This document shows positions 32,428-43,524 of a stretch of DNA of 64,000 nt, piece after piece. The position numbers were made by a program, and so were the translations under genes. Origin of the DNA: Azolla caroliniana. Its lineage: Eukaryota; Polypodiophyta. Where the stretch lies: the NCBI GenBank assembly GCA_043228905.1, contig JBHGNT010000006.1, positions 10,912,001-10,976,000 on the forward strand. Reading direction: 5' to 3'. A model generated the notes under the pieces. It was not told the origin of the DNA. It worked only from the letters and a program-made list of their open reading frames with translations, and did no database searches. The stretch's first letter is position 1. Every line of letters starts with the position of its first letter.

Positions 32428-34500
32428 CCCTCAGCTATCGCCTCCGAGGGTCTCGCGGTTATGCTCATGATTCGGCCTCACCATCAGAAATTGAACGGAG
32501 CGCTGCCCATCCTGGCTCTTCACGCGCGTCTATGCCGAACCAATGACTAGCACCTTCGTTTCCATGCGTGCCACTGTAATGTACGGTTCGCTGAGTATCA
32601 CCGGGTGCGAGGATGTCTCCCGCACAAAGAAGTCTTGATCTATCTCGATGTCGCCGGTCTTTACGCGTACATTCGGTCACACACCATGCAACTCCTCCAT
32701 AGCGCGCGTTGCGGCGCGTATCTTTCATCCGTGCTTGGTGTTGATCGGCCATTTCCCCATTTTATAGAAATCCATGGACATCAGGTTGATTTCGGATCCA
32801 TGGTCTATCAATGCCACCACCGGCTCCGAAACGTGCCCGATCCGAACAGGGGTCTCCATAGTGGCTCTGGCCCAATGCAACTTCGAATAGTGTCTGTCCG
32901 CCAACTCGTCCTCTAGGGCCGTGTCTTCTAGGCGTGTCATCCGCACCTCCACAGGCTTCTCTGGCTCCATCTCCGTCGAGAGCCGCTTACACTTTACCAA
33001 GTCTACAATGGAGTCGTGGAACTCCTTCTTGGCAATCATGAGTACCTCCCGTAACGACAGCTACACCTTGCTTTCGAGGATCCGTTCCTCAAGGACCTAT
33101 CATAGGTCCGTCGTTCGCTCGATCTCGGTGTTCAACCGGAAACCAGCCGGCTTCTTTCTATCCGGCACGCCGGTGTTGGCGGCATCGTTCGGCTTTGGTC
33201 CGAACCGGGTCTCATACCGTTGTGAGGGACCGGCCCCTCCACCCTTTCCCGCGCGCTTGTCTTCTACCAGAACCTCGTAGTTCTGGCATGCGGCTTCAAC
33301 AAAGCCAATCTTTTCTTCAACCGGATCGTCCCATCTAGTGACCTCCCGAATCCGCTGCTCCGTGCGGTCCGCTTCCTCTTTCCTCAACCGAACCCCGGAG
33401 AGGCCTTTTAGCACTAGCGGCCAGAATCCGGAGTCTGTCGCCTTCCGACCCTCAGCGCCCCCGACCCGAATACCCGCTGACGCAGAGTAGTGGATGGCCT
33501 CTGCGTGTCGTGCCACGGCTTCCTCCATTAACCGCTTCATTCCGCCGCACCCGGTATTCAACTCCAAGGCTTTCCGAGTCTCGCTCGCATGTACCCGCCC
33601 ATTCCAGAGGTACACCGTGTTATTCCTGAGTGCTTCTGCAAAATCCGCACATTCCTTCCAGATGTGACCGACCGCGTCACACCACATGCACCGTTGCCAT
33701 GCCGGCGGCCTCCGGTCACGAGGCTGGTCGCCGTTGTCTCTCCGGGCCTGCACGATTTGGAGTTCCCGCACCATTTGTGTCAGCTCTTCTAGAGCTGACC
33801 CCCTGGAGAGACCCTTGACCACGTCGGACGGGCCTGCACCCAACTCCAACCAAGTTCGAGTCACATCTTTCCTTACCAATGCCGGCTCCTCGAACTCCCT
33901 TGCCGGGACTGGCCTTGCCGGGACTCGCCGCTCCATTCACACCGTTTGTTGAACAGACTACAAACTTGTTTTACCACGACCCAATCTATCGTGAGCCCTT
34001 CACACGTCTCCAATAGGAGACCCACTTTCTCCCGAACGTGTTCACGGTCCGGTCCAGCGCCAACAACCGATCAAACCGTTTTTCGAATTCTTGGAGGAGC
34101 ACAGACGTGTTCCTCGCCTTTCCGGGGGTCTCCACCCACCCCAAGAACTCTCGCTTTGATAGCCGAAGCAAGTCATCGAGCCCATATTTCTCGAGGATCT
34201 GACCTTCAAACTCTCCCCAGGTCCGGCATCCAGCTTGTACATCGAGCACCTCTGTGTGAATGCCTCGCGTCACCACCCGAGGGAAACCGGCCAACCGACT
34301 ATCTTCTGGAATGTCCCTCATCACCATTTCGGCCCGGTAGGCCTCCAAATAACTCGTGGTGTTCTTACCATTGAACCGGCCTATCGCGCTGACAATCACT
34401 TCAATGGCCTTGTCGAGGGCGCCTATGCCCTCGCAAGACCTTACTATCCGATCCACCGCTGCCGCCATGCCATGGCTTCGGCAAGCTCCAATCCCCTCAT
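32428..34500 (-). pseudogene. A2 gag-protease
   Basis: Gag runs from ATG 34500 (MRGLELAEAM) with VDRIVRSCEGIGALDKAIEV, then the zinc knuckle CMWCDAVGHIWKEC near 33690. The protease active site is ALIDHGSEINLMSMDFYKMG at about 32790-32850. Frameshifts occur near 34465, 33960, 33080 and 32720. A stop precedes the normal gag-pro end at about 32435. Confidence 0.82.
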
Positions 34501-34523
34501 CTCCAATCCCTCTGCCGCCTTGT

Positions 34524-34541
34524 TTCACGTCGGGTTCACCA
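34524..34541 (-). other. A2 primer binding site, tRNA-Trp type
   Basis: TGGTGAACCCGACGTGAA on the minus strand, 5 bases after the LTR end CTTCACGACA. Same site as in A4, A5, B1 and B2. Confidence 0.65.
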
Positions 34542-34546
34542 AATTG

Positions 34547-34708
34547 TGTCGTGAAGTTCCACTCACGCAGGAGAAACTAAGGCGGGACCGTGGATGTCTT
34601 AAACCGAGGGGTTTAAGAGATCAAAGGAGAGAGAGATACGCGAGCGTATCACCGGCTAGGCCTGCTCGTGGCCGACAGTGTTGCTGGCCAAATAAGACCT
34701 GAATGCGT
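34547..34708 (-). repeat. Remnant of A2 5' LTR
   Basis: 162 bp matching the right-hand end of LTR 27583-28294 (GGATTTAAGAGATCAAAGG, GGCCTGCTCGTGGCCGACA). It stops at GAATGCG, where A3 begins in the opposite orientation. Confidence 0.8.
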
Positions 34709-35026
34709 TGTCGTGAAGAAAACCGGTCATAGGCGAAATCGGAGAAAAAGGCGCATGAACCGGCTCTTACATGGGTGGACACGAGAATTGATATTTTGTA
34801 CATAATTCATAATTAGGTCGGCTGATGTAAATACTAGGTAGTACACATTTATTAGGGGATTTGTGAGTATCTCTGTCAAAAGGGACAGGGAATAAAGCGA
34901 TTTGACTAGCGGAGAAGGGTCTCCCCTTTACGAACTATTTAAGGAGGGAGAGAAGGAAGAAAAGGGATCACGCGTTGGCGAGGACGAAGTGCTACTGTAG
35001 AACCGAGGGCCGAGCTCTCTCTCGAG
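34709..35026 (+). repeat. A3 5' LTR, 3' half deleted
   Basis: Starts TGTCGTGAAGAAAACCGG. It is about 90 percent identical by eye to the inverted A4 LTR (42299 leftwards). It has a TATTTAAGGAGGG promoter-like box near 34938. It runs straight into gag after GAGCTCTCTCTC, so the LTR end, primer site and gag start are deleted. Confidence 0.8.
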
Positions 35027-35965
35027 TAGTGACGCCGAGCATCCACACGGAGGTGCTCGAGGTACTGGACGGATGCCAGACATGGGAGGAGTTCGAGCTA
35101 CAACTCCTCGAGAAGTACGGGTTTGATGACTCGCTTCGGCTGTCGAGGCGGGACTTCATGGTGTGGGTGGAAAACCCCGAAAAAGGGAGGAACATGTCGG
35201 CGCTCCTCCAGGAGTTCGAAAAACGATTCGCGCGGCTGTCGACGCTGGACCGGACCGTGCTCAAAATCATTCGAGTACTACTATTTGTCAAGTCGGTGGA
35301 CGCGCTCGACAGGGAAAAGGTGGGTCCCCTATTGGAGACGGACGAAGGGCTCACGGCAGACTAGGCCGTGGTAAAACGGGTCTGCAGCCATTTCGAGAAA
35401 CGGCGCGAGTGGAGCGACGAAAGCTCGTCGAAGTCAGGACCGGTCCTAGCGAGGAGGCTCGAGGAGCCAGTATCGGTGCTAGCCAGAAGGAAGGAAGAGA
35501 CCCTAATTTGGATGGAGTCAAGGTCGGCATCGAACGACGTGGTCAAAGGCCCATCTAGAGGAGCGGCTCTGGAGGAGCTAACACAGATGGTGCGCGACCT
35601 GCAGATCGCACAGGCCCGGAGAGATAGCGGCGAACAACCTTGCGACGGGAGGCCGCCGGCTAGGCAGTGGTGCGACGCAATCGGTCACATTCGGAAGGAT
35701 TGCACGGATTTTGCCGACGCACTCATGACCAACGTGGTGTACCTCTGGAACGGGCGGGTGCACGCGAGCGAGACCCGGAGAGCCCTAGAACTAAATACGG
35801 GGCGTGGCGGAATGAAGAGATTGATGGAAGAGGCAGCGGCACGGCATGTAGAAGTCGTTAACTACTCAGTGTTGGCGGGAATTAGGGTTGGGGGTGATGA
35901 GACCCAGAAGGCGAAGGACTCCGAATTCTGGCCGCTAGTGCTAGAAGGCCTCTCCGGAGTTTGGC
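35027..35965 (+). pseudogene. A3 gag
   Basis: Plus-strand family A gag. PSIHTEVLEVLDGCQTWEEF and LLEKYGFDDSLRLSRRDFM are followed by MVRDLQIAQARRDSGEQP and a damaged zinc knuckle (QWCDAIGHIRKDC, first Cys lost by a short deletion). An in-frame TAG interrupts it at about 35362, where relatives have Trp. Confidence 0.8.
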
Positions 35966-36585
35966 ACCGCATGTACTGTGGAATCTTCACAGTACCAAAT
36001 GTACTGTGGAATCTCAAACCAATTCCGGTGCCGAGAGCTCACATCCCGAAGTTGATGGAGCTTCTGAAGCAAAAGGTGGAGATGGGCATCCTCAAACCGT
36101 CGAGTGCCCCATATTCAAATCGGTGGTTTACGGTGCCGAAGAAGAACGGCACGGTCCGCTTCATTCAGGACCTGCAACCGGTCAACAGGGTGACCATTCG
36201 CAATGCAAGAATCGGACCGACCATAGATGAGTTCGCGGAGGCCTTCGCTGGAAGGTCGATCTATTCTGTCGGTGAATTATACTCGGGGTACGACCAGTTC
36301 CAGCTAGCCATGGAGAGCAGGGATATCACAACGATGCGAACTCCTCTCAGCCTAGTACGGATGTGTACCCTACCACAAGGCGGGACGAATTCGGTGGCGC
36401 ATATGGTGAATGCAATGAACAAGGTGCTGAGGAACTGCATCCTGGACATCACAATGCCATTCTTGGATGACATCCCGATAAAGGGGTGTCCGGTGGAAGA
36501 TGCGGACGAGACTGTCGGGCCAGACGGATGCCGGAGGTTCGTCATGAACCACATCAACGACTGCGAGAAGGTGCTGCAGAGGCTC
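35966..36585 (+). pseudogene. A3 reverse transcriptase, upstream part
   Basis: Joined in frame to gag by a deletion that removes the rest of gag, the protease and the frameshift junction. Motifs are NVLWNLKPIPVPRAHIPKLM, NRWFTVPKKNGTVRFIQDLQ and MPFLDDIPIKGCPVED. The frame 35368-36690 is open through the gag-RT join but ends in D2 sequence. Confidence 0.82.
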
Positions 36586-37229
36586 CGGATGGGAAGGGAG
36601 AAGAACAGTGCCGACGAACAAACTCGGCCGAGGCCGAAACGGTATGAACCGGATGGGGAGAACCCGACTTCGGAGAGTCGGATGGTGTAGGCCCGGTATG
36701 AACCGGATGAGGAGTACCCGACTGCGGAGAGTCGGATGGTGTAGGCCCGGTATGAACCGGATGAGGAGTACCCGACTGCGGAGAGCCGGATGGAGCCCAT
36801 CGAGGCTACATTTGTAAATAGCCGAAAAGTCATATTAGTATAAATATGACTTAGGGCAAACTTTTAGTTGTGTGTTGTCATTCTGGTTGTTATTCTTTTC
36901 GTTGTTGCAAGAAGAAATCTGAGCGCGTAACTGTACAGAGAGAGAGAGAGAGACGAGGTCGTTGCCTCTGTTGTAACCGCCGCCTGTGGCGAAGATCTGA
37001 GAGCACGAGGTTGTTGCCTCAGTGATCTCACTGTTGTATATTTCTACATAGTGACAGTTTGCAGCTTGTGGGCTGCCGTGGTTTTCCCCCTATTTTGGGG
37101 TTTTCCACGTATACTCCTGTGTATCATTTCTCCTCTTCTGTGTCGCGTTTCATTACCTGTTTTTCTGTGTATGTAAAGAATCTCGGTTGTGGCCGAGCGT
37201 CGGACATAAGGAACGTCAAGTTCTCAACA
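36586..37229 (+). mobile_element. D2 solo LTR in A3 reverse transcriptase
   Basis: 644 bp related to D1 over its length (three CCGGATGAGGAGTACCCGAC-like repeats, TAGTATAAATATGAC, a GA tract, GTTGTAACCGCCGCCTGTGG). The first about 20 bp present in D1 are missing. The right end is GTTCTCAACA. The flanks are an 84-bp direct repeat of RT sequence (36502-36585 and 37230-37313) instead of a 5-bp duplication. Confidence 0.8.
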
Positions 37230-37528
37230 GCGGACGAGACCGTCGGGCCAGACGGATGCCGGAGGTTCGTCATGAACCACATCAACGACTGCGAGAAGGT
37301 GCTGCAGAGGCTCGAGAGCGCACGACTCACCTTCTCCAGAGAAAAATCGGCGTTCGGGCAGTCGGAGATCTTGGTGGTCAGATACCTGTGCGGGCCTTAC
37401 GGTAGGAAACCGTCTCCGGCAAAGGTAGAAGCCATCTCCGCGATGAAGGACGACTACGGGTCAGTTACGGAGGTCCGCAGATTCTTGTGGGCATTCGCGT
37501 TCTACCACATCTGGATTCCGCACTACGC
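37230..37528 (+). pseudogene. A3 reverse transcriptase, middle part
   Basis: Resumes at DETVGPDGCRRFVMNHINDC and continues KVLQRLESARLTFSREKSAF, EILVVRYLCGPYGRKPSP and FYHIWIPHYA. It is interrupted by LTR E within the HYA codons. Confidence 0.8.
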
Positions 37529-38192
37529 TGTCGCGAAGATGCGCGTGCGAGCGTGCTTCGCTTGAGCGGGACCACCGGGGTCTTGGACCAAGGAGGATGT
37601 CCGTCAAGGTATTGAGAAGAGGACGATGTGAATGTAAGATTGGAAGAAGACCTATTACACTTGAGAAGATTGAAGATTGTACACTTTCAGAAGTAGATAA
37701 ATAATTACAAGATAGATGCGAAGAAGAAGAAATAGAAGCTTATATTATTGATGGTGATGATGATGGTCATATCATATTGAGCCCCCACCTTACACAAGCC
37801 GTACTAGGGGTTTTATAGGTTTGTCCATGCACAAAACCATGGGCTTGGAGCCATGGTTTTTGTGCACACAGTTTTGCTTTGTGACATGCAGGAAACCATG
37901 GGCTTAAAACCGTGGTTTTGTGTACACAGTTTTGTTCGTTTGTTTCCTACGGAATACTGAATATGAGAAAGAAATATAGAACATCTAAAGCACTTAGTAG
38001 TAGCTTTAGTGGTAAGGTAATTGCCTCTTACCTTAGAGGTGCAAGGTTCAAATCCTACTTGCAACCCTCTACATGCACTCAATGCCATTGTGACCTAGGT
38101 TTATTTATTTTCATTTTTACAAGTATTCGTGAAATGTGTGTGGATCCTCAATTTTTGAGTTTTTCTCGCACTAGACATGCCACATCATGACA
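37529..38192 (-). mobile_element. E solo LTR in A3 reverse transcriptase
   Basis: 664 bp, TGTCGCGAAG...CATCATGACA. The 4-bp target duplication acgc is at 37525-37528 and 38193-38196. The RT frame continues across it. The TATA-like TATAAAAC on the minus strand near 37811-37818 and the A/B-like end give minus orientation. It has an inverted ACCATGG palindrome region (37830-37920) and a tRNA-like block at 38001-38065. Confidence 0.87.
38001..38065 (+). other. tRNA-like A-box/B-box block in LTR E
   Basis: TAGCTTTAGTGGTAAGG resembles a D-arm/A box. Then a hairpin CCTCT-TACCTT-AGAGG, then GCAAGGTTCAAATCCTAC, which resembles a T-arm/B box. It is antisense to the LTR and about 190 bp upstream of its TATA box. 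It is not a full tRNA: the anticodon loop has 6 bases and the acceptor stem does not pair. Confidence 0.6.
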
Positions 38193-39037
38193 ACGCGCAT
38201 GTTGCGGAGCCGCTTTATGGGCTATTGAAGAAAGGGCGTAGGTTCGAGTGCAGGACAGAGCACACGGAGTCGGTCCGGAGGATGAAAGAGGCGCTTGTTG
38301 CGGCACCAGCTCTCCGGAAAGCGGTTTACGGCAAGGAAGTCCCCATTTGCATGACGGTGGACACGAGCCCGACTGGGATCGGGTGGGTAATCAATCAGGA
38401 GGACAATTGAAAAGGGGGTGTAGCTTTGAGTAGAGGACGGAGCACACGGAGTCGGTCCGGAGACTAAAGGAGGCACTTACGGTAGCACCAGCTCTCCGTA
38501 AAGCGGCTTACGGCAAGGGAGTCCCCATCTACGTGACGGTGGACACGAGCCTGATCGGGATCGGGTGGGTGATCAACCAGGAGGATGAGGACGGTGCACG
38601 GTTCCCGATTCGGTTCGGGGCGAAGGTATTGAGCGAGCGGCAGCAAGGATACGCCCAAGTCAAGCGTGTACTATGGGGTATCGTTTTGGCAGTCAAGGCC
38701 GACAAGGACTACCTGATCGGGACGGAGGTAACAATCGAGACGGACTGCCTGCCGATACTCGGTATGGTTTCCGGATGCGCGACGCCAAACCTAGCAATGC
38801 TCCGGTGGATAGCGTACATTAAGTCCCTGAACCCGGAGATACGACACATCTCCGGAAAGGATAATGCCATGGCCGACATGCTTTCGAGAGCGAGGTTCAA
38901 CGACGAAGACGGCCTGGTTTCGGATGACAAAGAAGTCGGTGAGGACTTCTTCGGGTCGACTAATGTGACGACGAGGAAAGGGGACACTCCGGCGCTTAAC
39001 GAATTTGATGAAAGCGGGTACGAAGGAGAGTGGCAGT
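38193..39037 (+). pseudogene. A3 RT end and RNase H, with internal duplication
   Basis: HVAEPLYGLLKKGRRFECR ends the RT. A 182-bp stretch is present twice (38227-38408 and 38409-38590), each with TVDTSPTGIGWVINQ or its variant TVDTSLIGIGWVINQ, the first ending in a stop. RNase H continues ETDCLPILGMVSGCATPNLA and NPEIRHISGKDNAMADMLSR to 39037, where the strand switches to A4. Confidence 0.82.
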
Positions 39038-39602
39038 AAAAGGCCACCCCCACCGACCTTGAGCTCCCGTAGCGTTATGTCAGTGAACCGGTGCCCTATG
39101 CCAGCCGGATTCCGTAAACTTGGGTCCAACGCGACCCCTTTTATCCGCTCCTCGCTGCCCTTCGGCAAGGGTGCCACGACTGGCCTCACCTTCCGGTCCA
39201 CAATCTTGTACTTTGTATCCACGCGGGCCATCCGATCCGACCTGATCCTTTCCTCGAAGTCTGCGATGACTTCGTACATTCCCATCGAACTAACCGGAAT
39301 GGTCCGGTCTTCTCTAAGGTCTTCACCGATCACCTTTCGCAACTCGCCCAAGGTGTCGTCAAAAGAGACCGCCTCCAGGGCGCCACTGATTTCTTCGTTG
39401 GGGGAGAGGACTCCGCATCCCCTGAGCCACTCCTCCGCTCGCTTCCTTTCCCAGCCGCTGACGCCGGCCATAGTACAACCTCCATTGTCGGAGAACCAAA
39501 ATTTCCTACCTATGGTACAAGTCTTCTTCCGTACGTTACATTTGTGGGGTTTTTCCCGGGTGTCCGGACTATCGCGGCCCCACGCCTTGATAACCCTCTC
39601 TA
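39038..39602 (-). pseudogene. A4 pol N-terminal part
   Basis: Minus-strand family A pre-RT region: GALEAVSFDDTLGELRKVIG, MYEVIADFEERIRSDRMARV and GIGHRFTDITLRELKVGGGG. It is truncated at 39038 by fusion to A3, before the RT motifs. Confidence 0.75.
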
Positions 39603-39607
39603 AAAAT
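39544..39607 (-). promoter_or_regulatory. Putative -1 frameshift signal of A4
   Basis: The gag-pro frame ends GGG GAT TTT TAG at 39600-39602. The hairpin arms are 39589-39596 and 39566-39573 with a 15-nt loop. The loop GTGGGG can pair with CCCCAC at 39544-39549. The arms differ from B by a T-A to C-G change and two G-U pairs. Confidence 0.6.
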
Positions 39608-41632
39608 CCCCTCGGGTTTCGCCGCCGAGGGCCTCGCGGTTACGCTCATGGTTTGGTCGCACCGTCAGGAACTGGACCGAGTGACGCCCGTCCTGGCTCT
39701 TGACTCTTGCATAGGCCGAACCGTTGTCCAGCACCTTGGTCTCCATCCGTGCCATTGTGATGTTTCCTGCACGAAGAAATGTTGATCTATCTCGACATCA
39801 CCGATCTTTACGCGTACATTCGGGCACGCACCATGCAGCTCCTCCGTAGCACATGTCGCTGTGCGTATCTTCCACCCATGCTTGGTGTTGATCGGCCATT
39901 TACCCCTCTTGTAGAAATCCATGGACATCAGGTTGATTTCGGATCCATGGTCTACCAAGGCCACCACCGGTTCCGGAACGTCGCCGATCCGCACAGGGGT
40001 TTCCGTAGTTGCCCTGGCCCAATGCGGCTTCGCGTAGTGGCTTTCTGCCAACTCGTCTTCTAGGGCCGTGTCTTCTCAGTGCGTAGTCCGCACCTCCACC
40101 AGCTTCTCCAGTTCTGGCTCTGTCGAGAGCTTCTTCCGTTTTACCAAGTCTACGATGGAGTCATGGAACTCCCTCTTGGCGATTCCCAGCACCTCCCACA
40201 ACTTTACTGTCGAGCATTCGCTCTTCAAGGACCTTCCGTAGGTCCGTTGCTCTCTCGATTTCGGTGCTCAACCGAAACCCCGCTTACTTCTTCCCATCCG
40301 GCGCGCCTGGGTTGCCGGCACCGGTCGGTTTCGGTCCGAACCGGGTCTCGTACCTCTACGGGGGACCGACCCCTCCGGCCTTTCCTGCCCGTTTTCTCTT
40401 CGACCGGATCGTCCCATCCGGTGACCTCCTAGACCTGTTGTTCCATGCGGTCCGCCTCTTCCTTCTTCAGTCGAACTCCAGAGAGACCTTCTAGCACTAG
40501 CGGCCAAAATCGAGAGTCCTTCGTCTTCCGGGTCTCATCACCCCCGACCCGAATTCCCGCCGACATTGAGTAGTTAACGGCTTCTACATGCCGTGTCGCG
40601 GCCTCTTCCATCAACCTCTTCATTCGGTCGCGCCCTATATTCAGTTCTAGGGCTCTCCGGGTCTTGCTCGCGTGCACCCGCCCGTTCCAGAGGTACACCA
40701 CGTTGGTCCTGAGTGCGTCGGCAAAATCCGCGCAATCCTTCCGAATGTGACCGATCACGTCACACCACATGCACCGCTGCCCAGCCGGTGGCCTCCGGTC
40801 GCAAGGTTGTTCGCCGTTGTCTCTCCGGGCCTGTGCGATCTGCAGGTCACGCACCATCTGTGTCAGATCCTCTAGAGCCGCTCCTCCGGATGGGCCTTTG
40901 ACCACGTCGTTCGATGCCGACCCCAACTCCAGCCAAATTCGGGTCTCTTCTTACCGGCTGGCACCGATACCGGCTCCTCGAGCCTCCTTGCCGGGACCAG
41001 TCCTGACTCCGATGAGTTTCGTCGCTCCACTCGCACCGTTTGTCGAAACGGCTGCAGACCCGTTTTACCATGGCCCAGTCTACCGTGAGCCCTTCGTCCG
41101 TCTCCAATAGGGGACCCACCTTTTCCCTGTCGAGCGCGTCCACTGACTTGACAAACAGTAGTACTCTACTCGTTTCAAGAACGGTCCGGTCCAGCGTCAA
41201 CAGCCGCACGAACAGTTTCTCGAACTCCTGGAGGAGCGCCGACGTGTTCCTCCCTTTCCCGAGGCTTTCCACCCAAGCCATGAAGTCCCACCTCGACAAC
41301 CGAAGCAAGTCATCAAACCCGTACTTCTCGAGGAGCTGCAACTCGAACTCCTCCCAAGTCTGGCATCCGGCCAGCACCTCGAGCACCTCCGCGTGGATGC
41401 TCGGCGTCACCACCCGAGGGAATCCGAACAGCCGCCTATCCACCAGGATATCCCTCATGATCATTTCGGCCCGATAAGCCTCCAAATAACTTGTGGGATT
41501 CTTCCCACCAAATCGGCCTATGTTGTCAACAATCGATTCAATGGCTCTGTCGAGGGTACCCGTCCCCTCACGAGCGCTCACCAGCCAGTCGACGGCTACC
41601 TCCATTGTCTCTTCTAGCTCCGATCCCCTCAT
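39603..41632 (-). pseudogene. A4 gag-protease
   Basis: Gag starts MRGSELEETMEVAVDWLV at 41632. The zinc knuckle CMWCDVIGHIRKDC lies near 40750. The protease reads ALVDHGSEINLMSMDFYKRG near 39930-39970, then DVEIDQHFFVQET. A deletion removes HPVILG-type sequence near 39765. Frame breaks lie near 40955, 40430 and 40080-40210. Confidence 0.83.
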
Positions 41633-41654
41633 CTTCCGACTCCTTTGCCGCCGG

Positions 41655-41672
41655 TTCACGTCGGGTTCACCA
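41655..41672 (-). other. A4 primer binding site, tRNA-Trp type
   Basis: TGGTGAACCCGACGTGAA on the minus strand, 4 bases after the LTR end. Confidence 0.65.
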
Positions 41673-41676
41673 ATTA

Positions 41677-42299
41677 TGTCGCGAAGTTTCGCGTTCACGT
41701 GTAGGAAGAGGCGGAACCACAAGGGTCTTGGATCAAGGAGAGAGTGTGAGAGAGAGAGAGAGAGTTGTAGATACACAGAAAGAAAATAAGAGCAAGAAAC
41801 AGGAATCCAATTACTATAATCAGTAGCTTACAACTCGAACAGTTACAACCGGCAACCCGGTAATGGACCTGACACGGGGTCCTACTCACGCACACAGACG
41901 ACAACCACACGACTCGAAGAAACAAAAAAAAGGGGGGGGGGGGCAGGGGAAGAGAGAGAGAGAGAGCCTCTGCTGGAAGCACATGGGCTGTCCACGAAGC
42001 AGAGGCAACGAACGACGATCGGAGGAGAGAGAGCTCGACCCTCGGTTCTGCAGCAACACTTTGTCCTTGCCAACGCTTTGTCCTTTTCTTCGTCCTCTCC
42101 CTCCTTAAATAGTTTATTCCTTGTCCCTTTCGACAGAGATACACACAAATCCCCTAATAAATGTGTACTACGTAGTATTTACATCAGCCGACCTAATTAT
42201 GAATCATGTACAAAATATCGATTCTCGCGTCCACCCAGTAAGAGCCGGTTCATACGCCTTTTTCTCCGATTCCGCCTATGGCCGGTTTTCTTCACGACA
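41677..42299 (-). repeat. A4 5' LTR
   Basis: 623 bp, from TGTCGTGAAGAAAACCGG (at 42299, minus strand) to ACTTCGCGACA. It contains a TATTTAAGGAGGG box near 42105, a poly-G run at 41932-41942 on the plus strand and GA tracts. It is in inverted orientation to the A3 LTR at 34709. Confidence 0.88.
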
Positions 42300-43524
42300 C
42301 CGTGCCCCTCGGCCTCTTCGTAGGCCCGCCCTCTCCTCTCTTCCGAATTGGTTATCCGGAAGTCCGCGCCGCCCGGTTCTCGTCCAGGTCCATCCGTCAT
42401 TCTCTGGATTGTCGAGTCTCGTTCTCTTGCCACCACCGTCCTTTCCTATAGGACTCACGTCGGCACTTGGGCCAACCGTCGGATCGGTGTGATGATCTCC
42501 GTAGGACTGGTCTTCATTCTCCGCTTGGTCCCTTGTACTTCTCCTAGACTTGTCGTTGCTCTCCTTGCTGCGTTCCCGCCTCCATCTTCCATCTCTTTCG
42601 GTCTCCCGTTGCTACGTCGGCCGAACTGCCGAAGTCTCCGGACAGGATGTGGGGTAACCGATTTCGCAACGTCTTTCGGCAACTCGTCCGGGGCCACCGA
42701 CCATTTTAGTGGTGTCGGTGGAAAGCATCCGCTCTGTGATCAACCAAGCCCCTCCTGGGCTTGATTCTCCAATGTCCGGAGTTTTGGCTCCGATGCCGAT
42801 ACTACCGGACTCGTTCTGAACCCTTGATCACCTTCTTCCCGATTCCCGACCTTCGCCTGGCCGGTCTTTCTCCCCATGTAAAAGAGGGCGGCTCGTTTTG
42901 CACCCTCTCCTATATCGGCACCTTCATGGCGATTCTGGCCCTGATCAAACAATCCACGACCGGATCGTGCTCCACCCGAATCGGAGCGTCGCACGGTTCG
43001 GTCCCCGGTCAGGTCGTTTCTTGGTCTCTTCGTCGACCTTCTCACAAGCCATCTCCCATCCATCTTCGTTGGCATTGTGCCAGGACTCCTCGATACCGTC
43101 ATCCATCTCCTCGGTCTCACATGGGCGTAAGGGCCCGAATGCCGAGTTCCCCGGATTTGGACCCGAGGGCTCTTGTTCGTTCCTTCCCTGTATCGTCTCG
43201 CCGGTGATTCCTGGTCTCACACCACCGCTTTCCTCCGCTCGGGACTCACGTGGGCACTCGAGCCCAACTGCCATCGTCTTGAGAGCAAGTGTGGGAAGAC
43301 GCGCAGAATCGCCCGTCCTATTTACGCCCTTGTCCGTAGCCACCAGCTCCTCGTGGTCGGTGGTCGTCCCTTTTTCCATCGCGCAAGCCCCGCCTGAGCT
43401 TGCTTCTCCAATGTCCGGAGTTTCGGGATGACGTGCCTAAAACCACCAATCCCAACGTTCTGATTCTGCATCGGCATCTCGGCCTTGTCCTTGGCCGTTC
43501 TATTTCCGCAAGCCGAGAGGGCAT
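42300..43524. other. GC-rich unclassified repeat sequence
   Basis: No recognised protein on either strand. It contains a diverged duplication: CTCCAATGTCCGGAGTTT at about 42768 and again at about 43408, with similar flanks, and GGACTCACGT-GGCACT at about 42450 and 43245. A minus frame of about 145 codons (43379-42945) is acidic and charged but unrecognised. It may be part of a retroelement split by F. Confidence 0.4.

Larger units (their letters stand above)
28295..34546 (-). mobile_element. A2, family A Ty3/gypsy internal region
   Basis: Complete order on the minus strand: primer site 34524-34541, gag, protease, frameshift junction, RT, RNase H, integrase and polypurine tract. It is interrupted by solo LTR D1 in the integrase. 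The 5' LTR survives only as 34547-34708, cut by A3. Several stops and frameshifts make it inactive. Sequence level is closer to A3, A4 and A5 than to B. Confidence 0.85.

Noticed and set aside
38001-38065. tRNA gene
   Set aside because: No acceptor stem pairing and a 6-base anticodon loop; kept only as a tRNA-like block.
42348-43431. Plus- and minus-strand genes in the GC-rich block
   Set aside because: Overlapping frames on both strands with no conserved motif; high GC lowers stop frequency.
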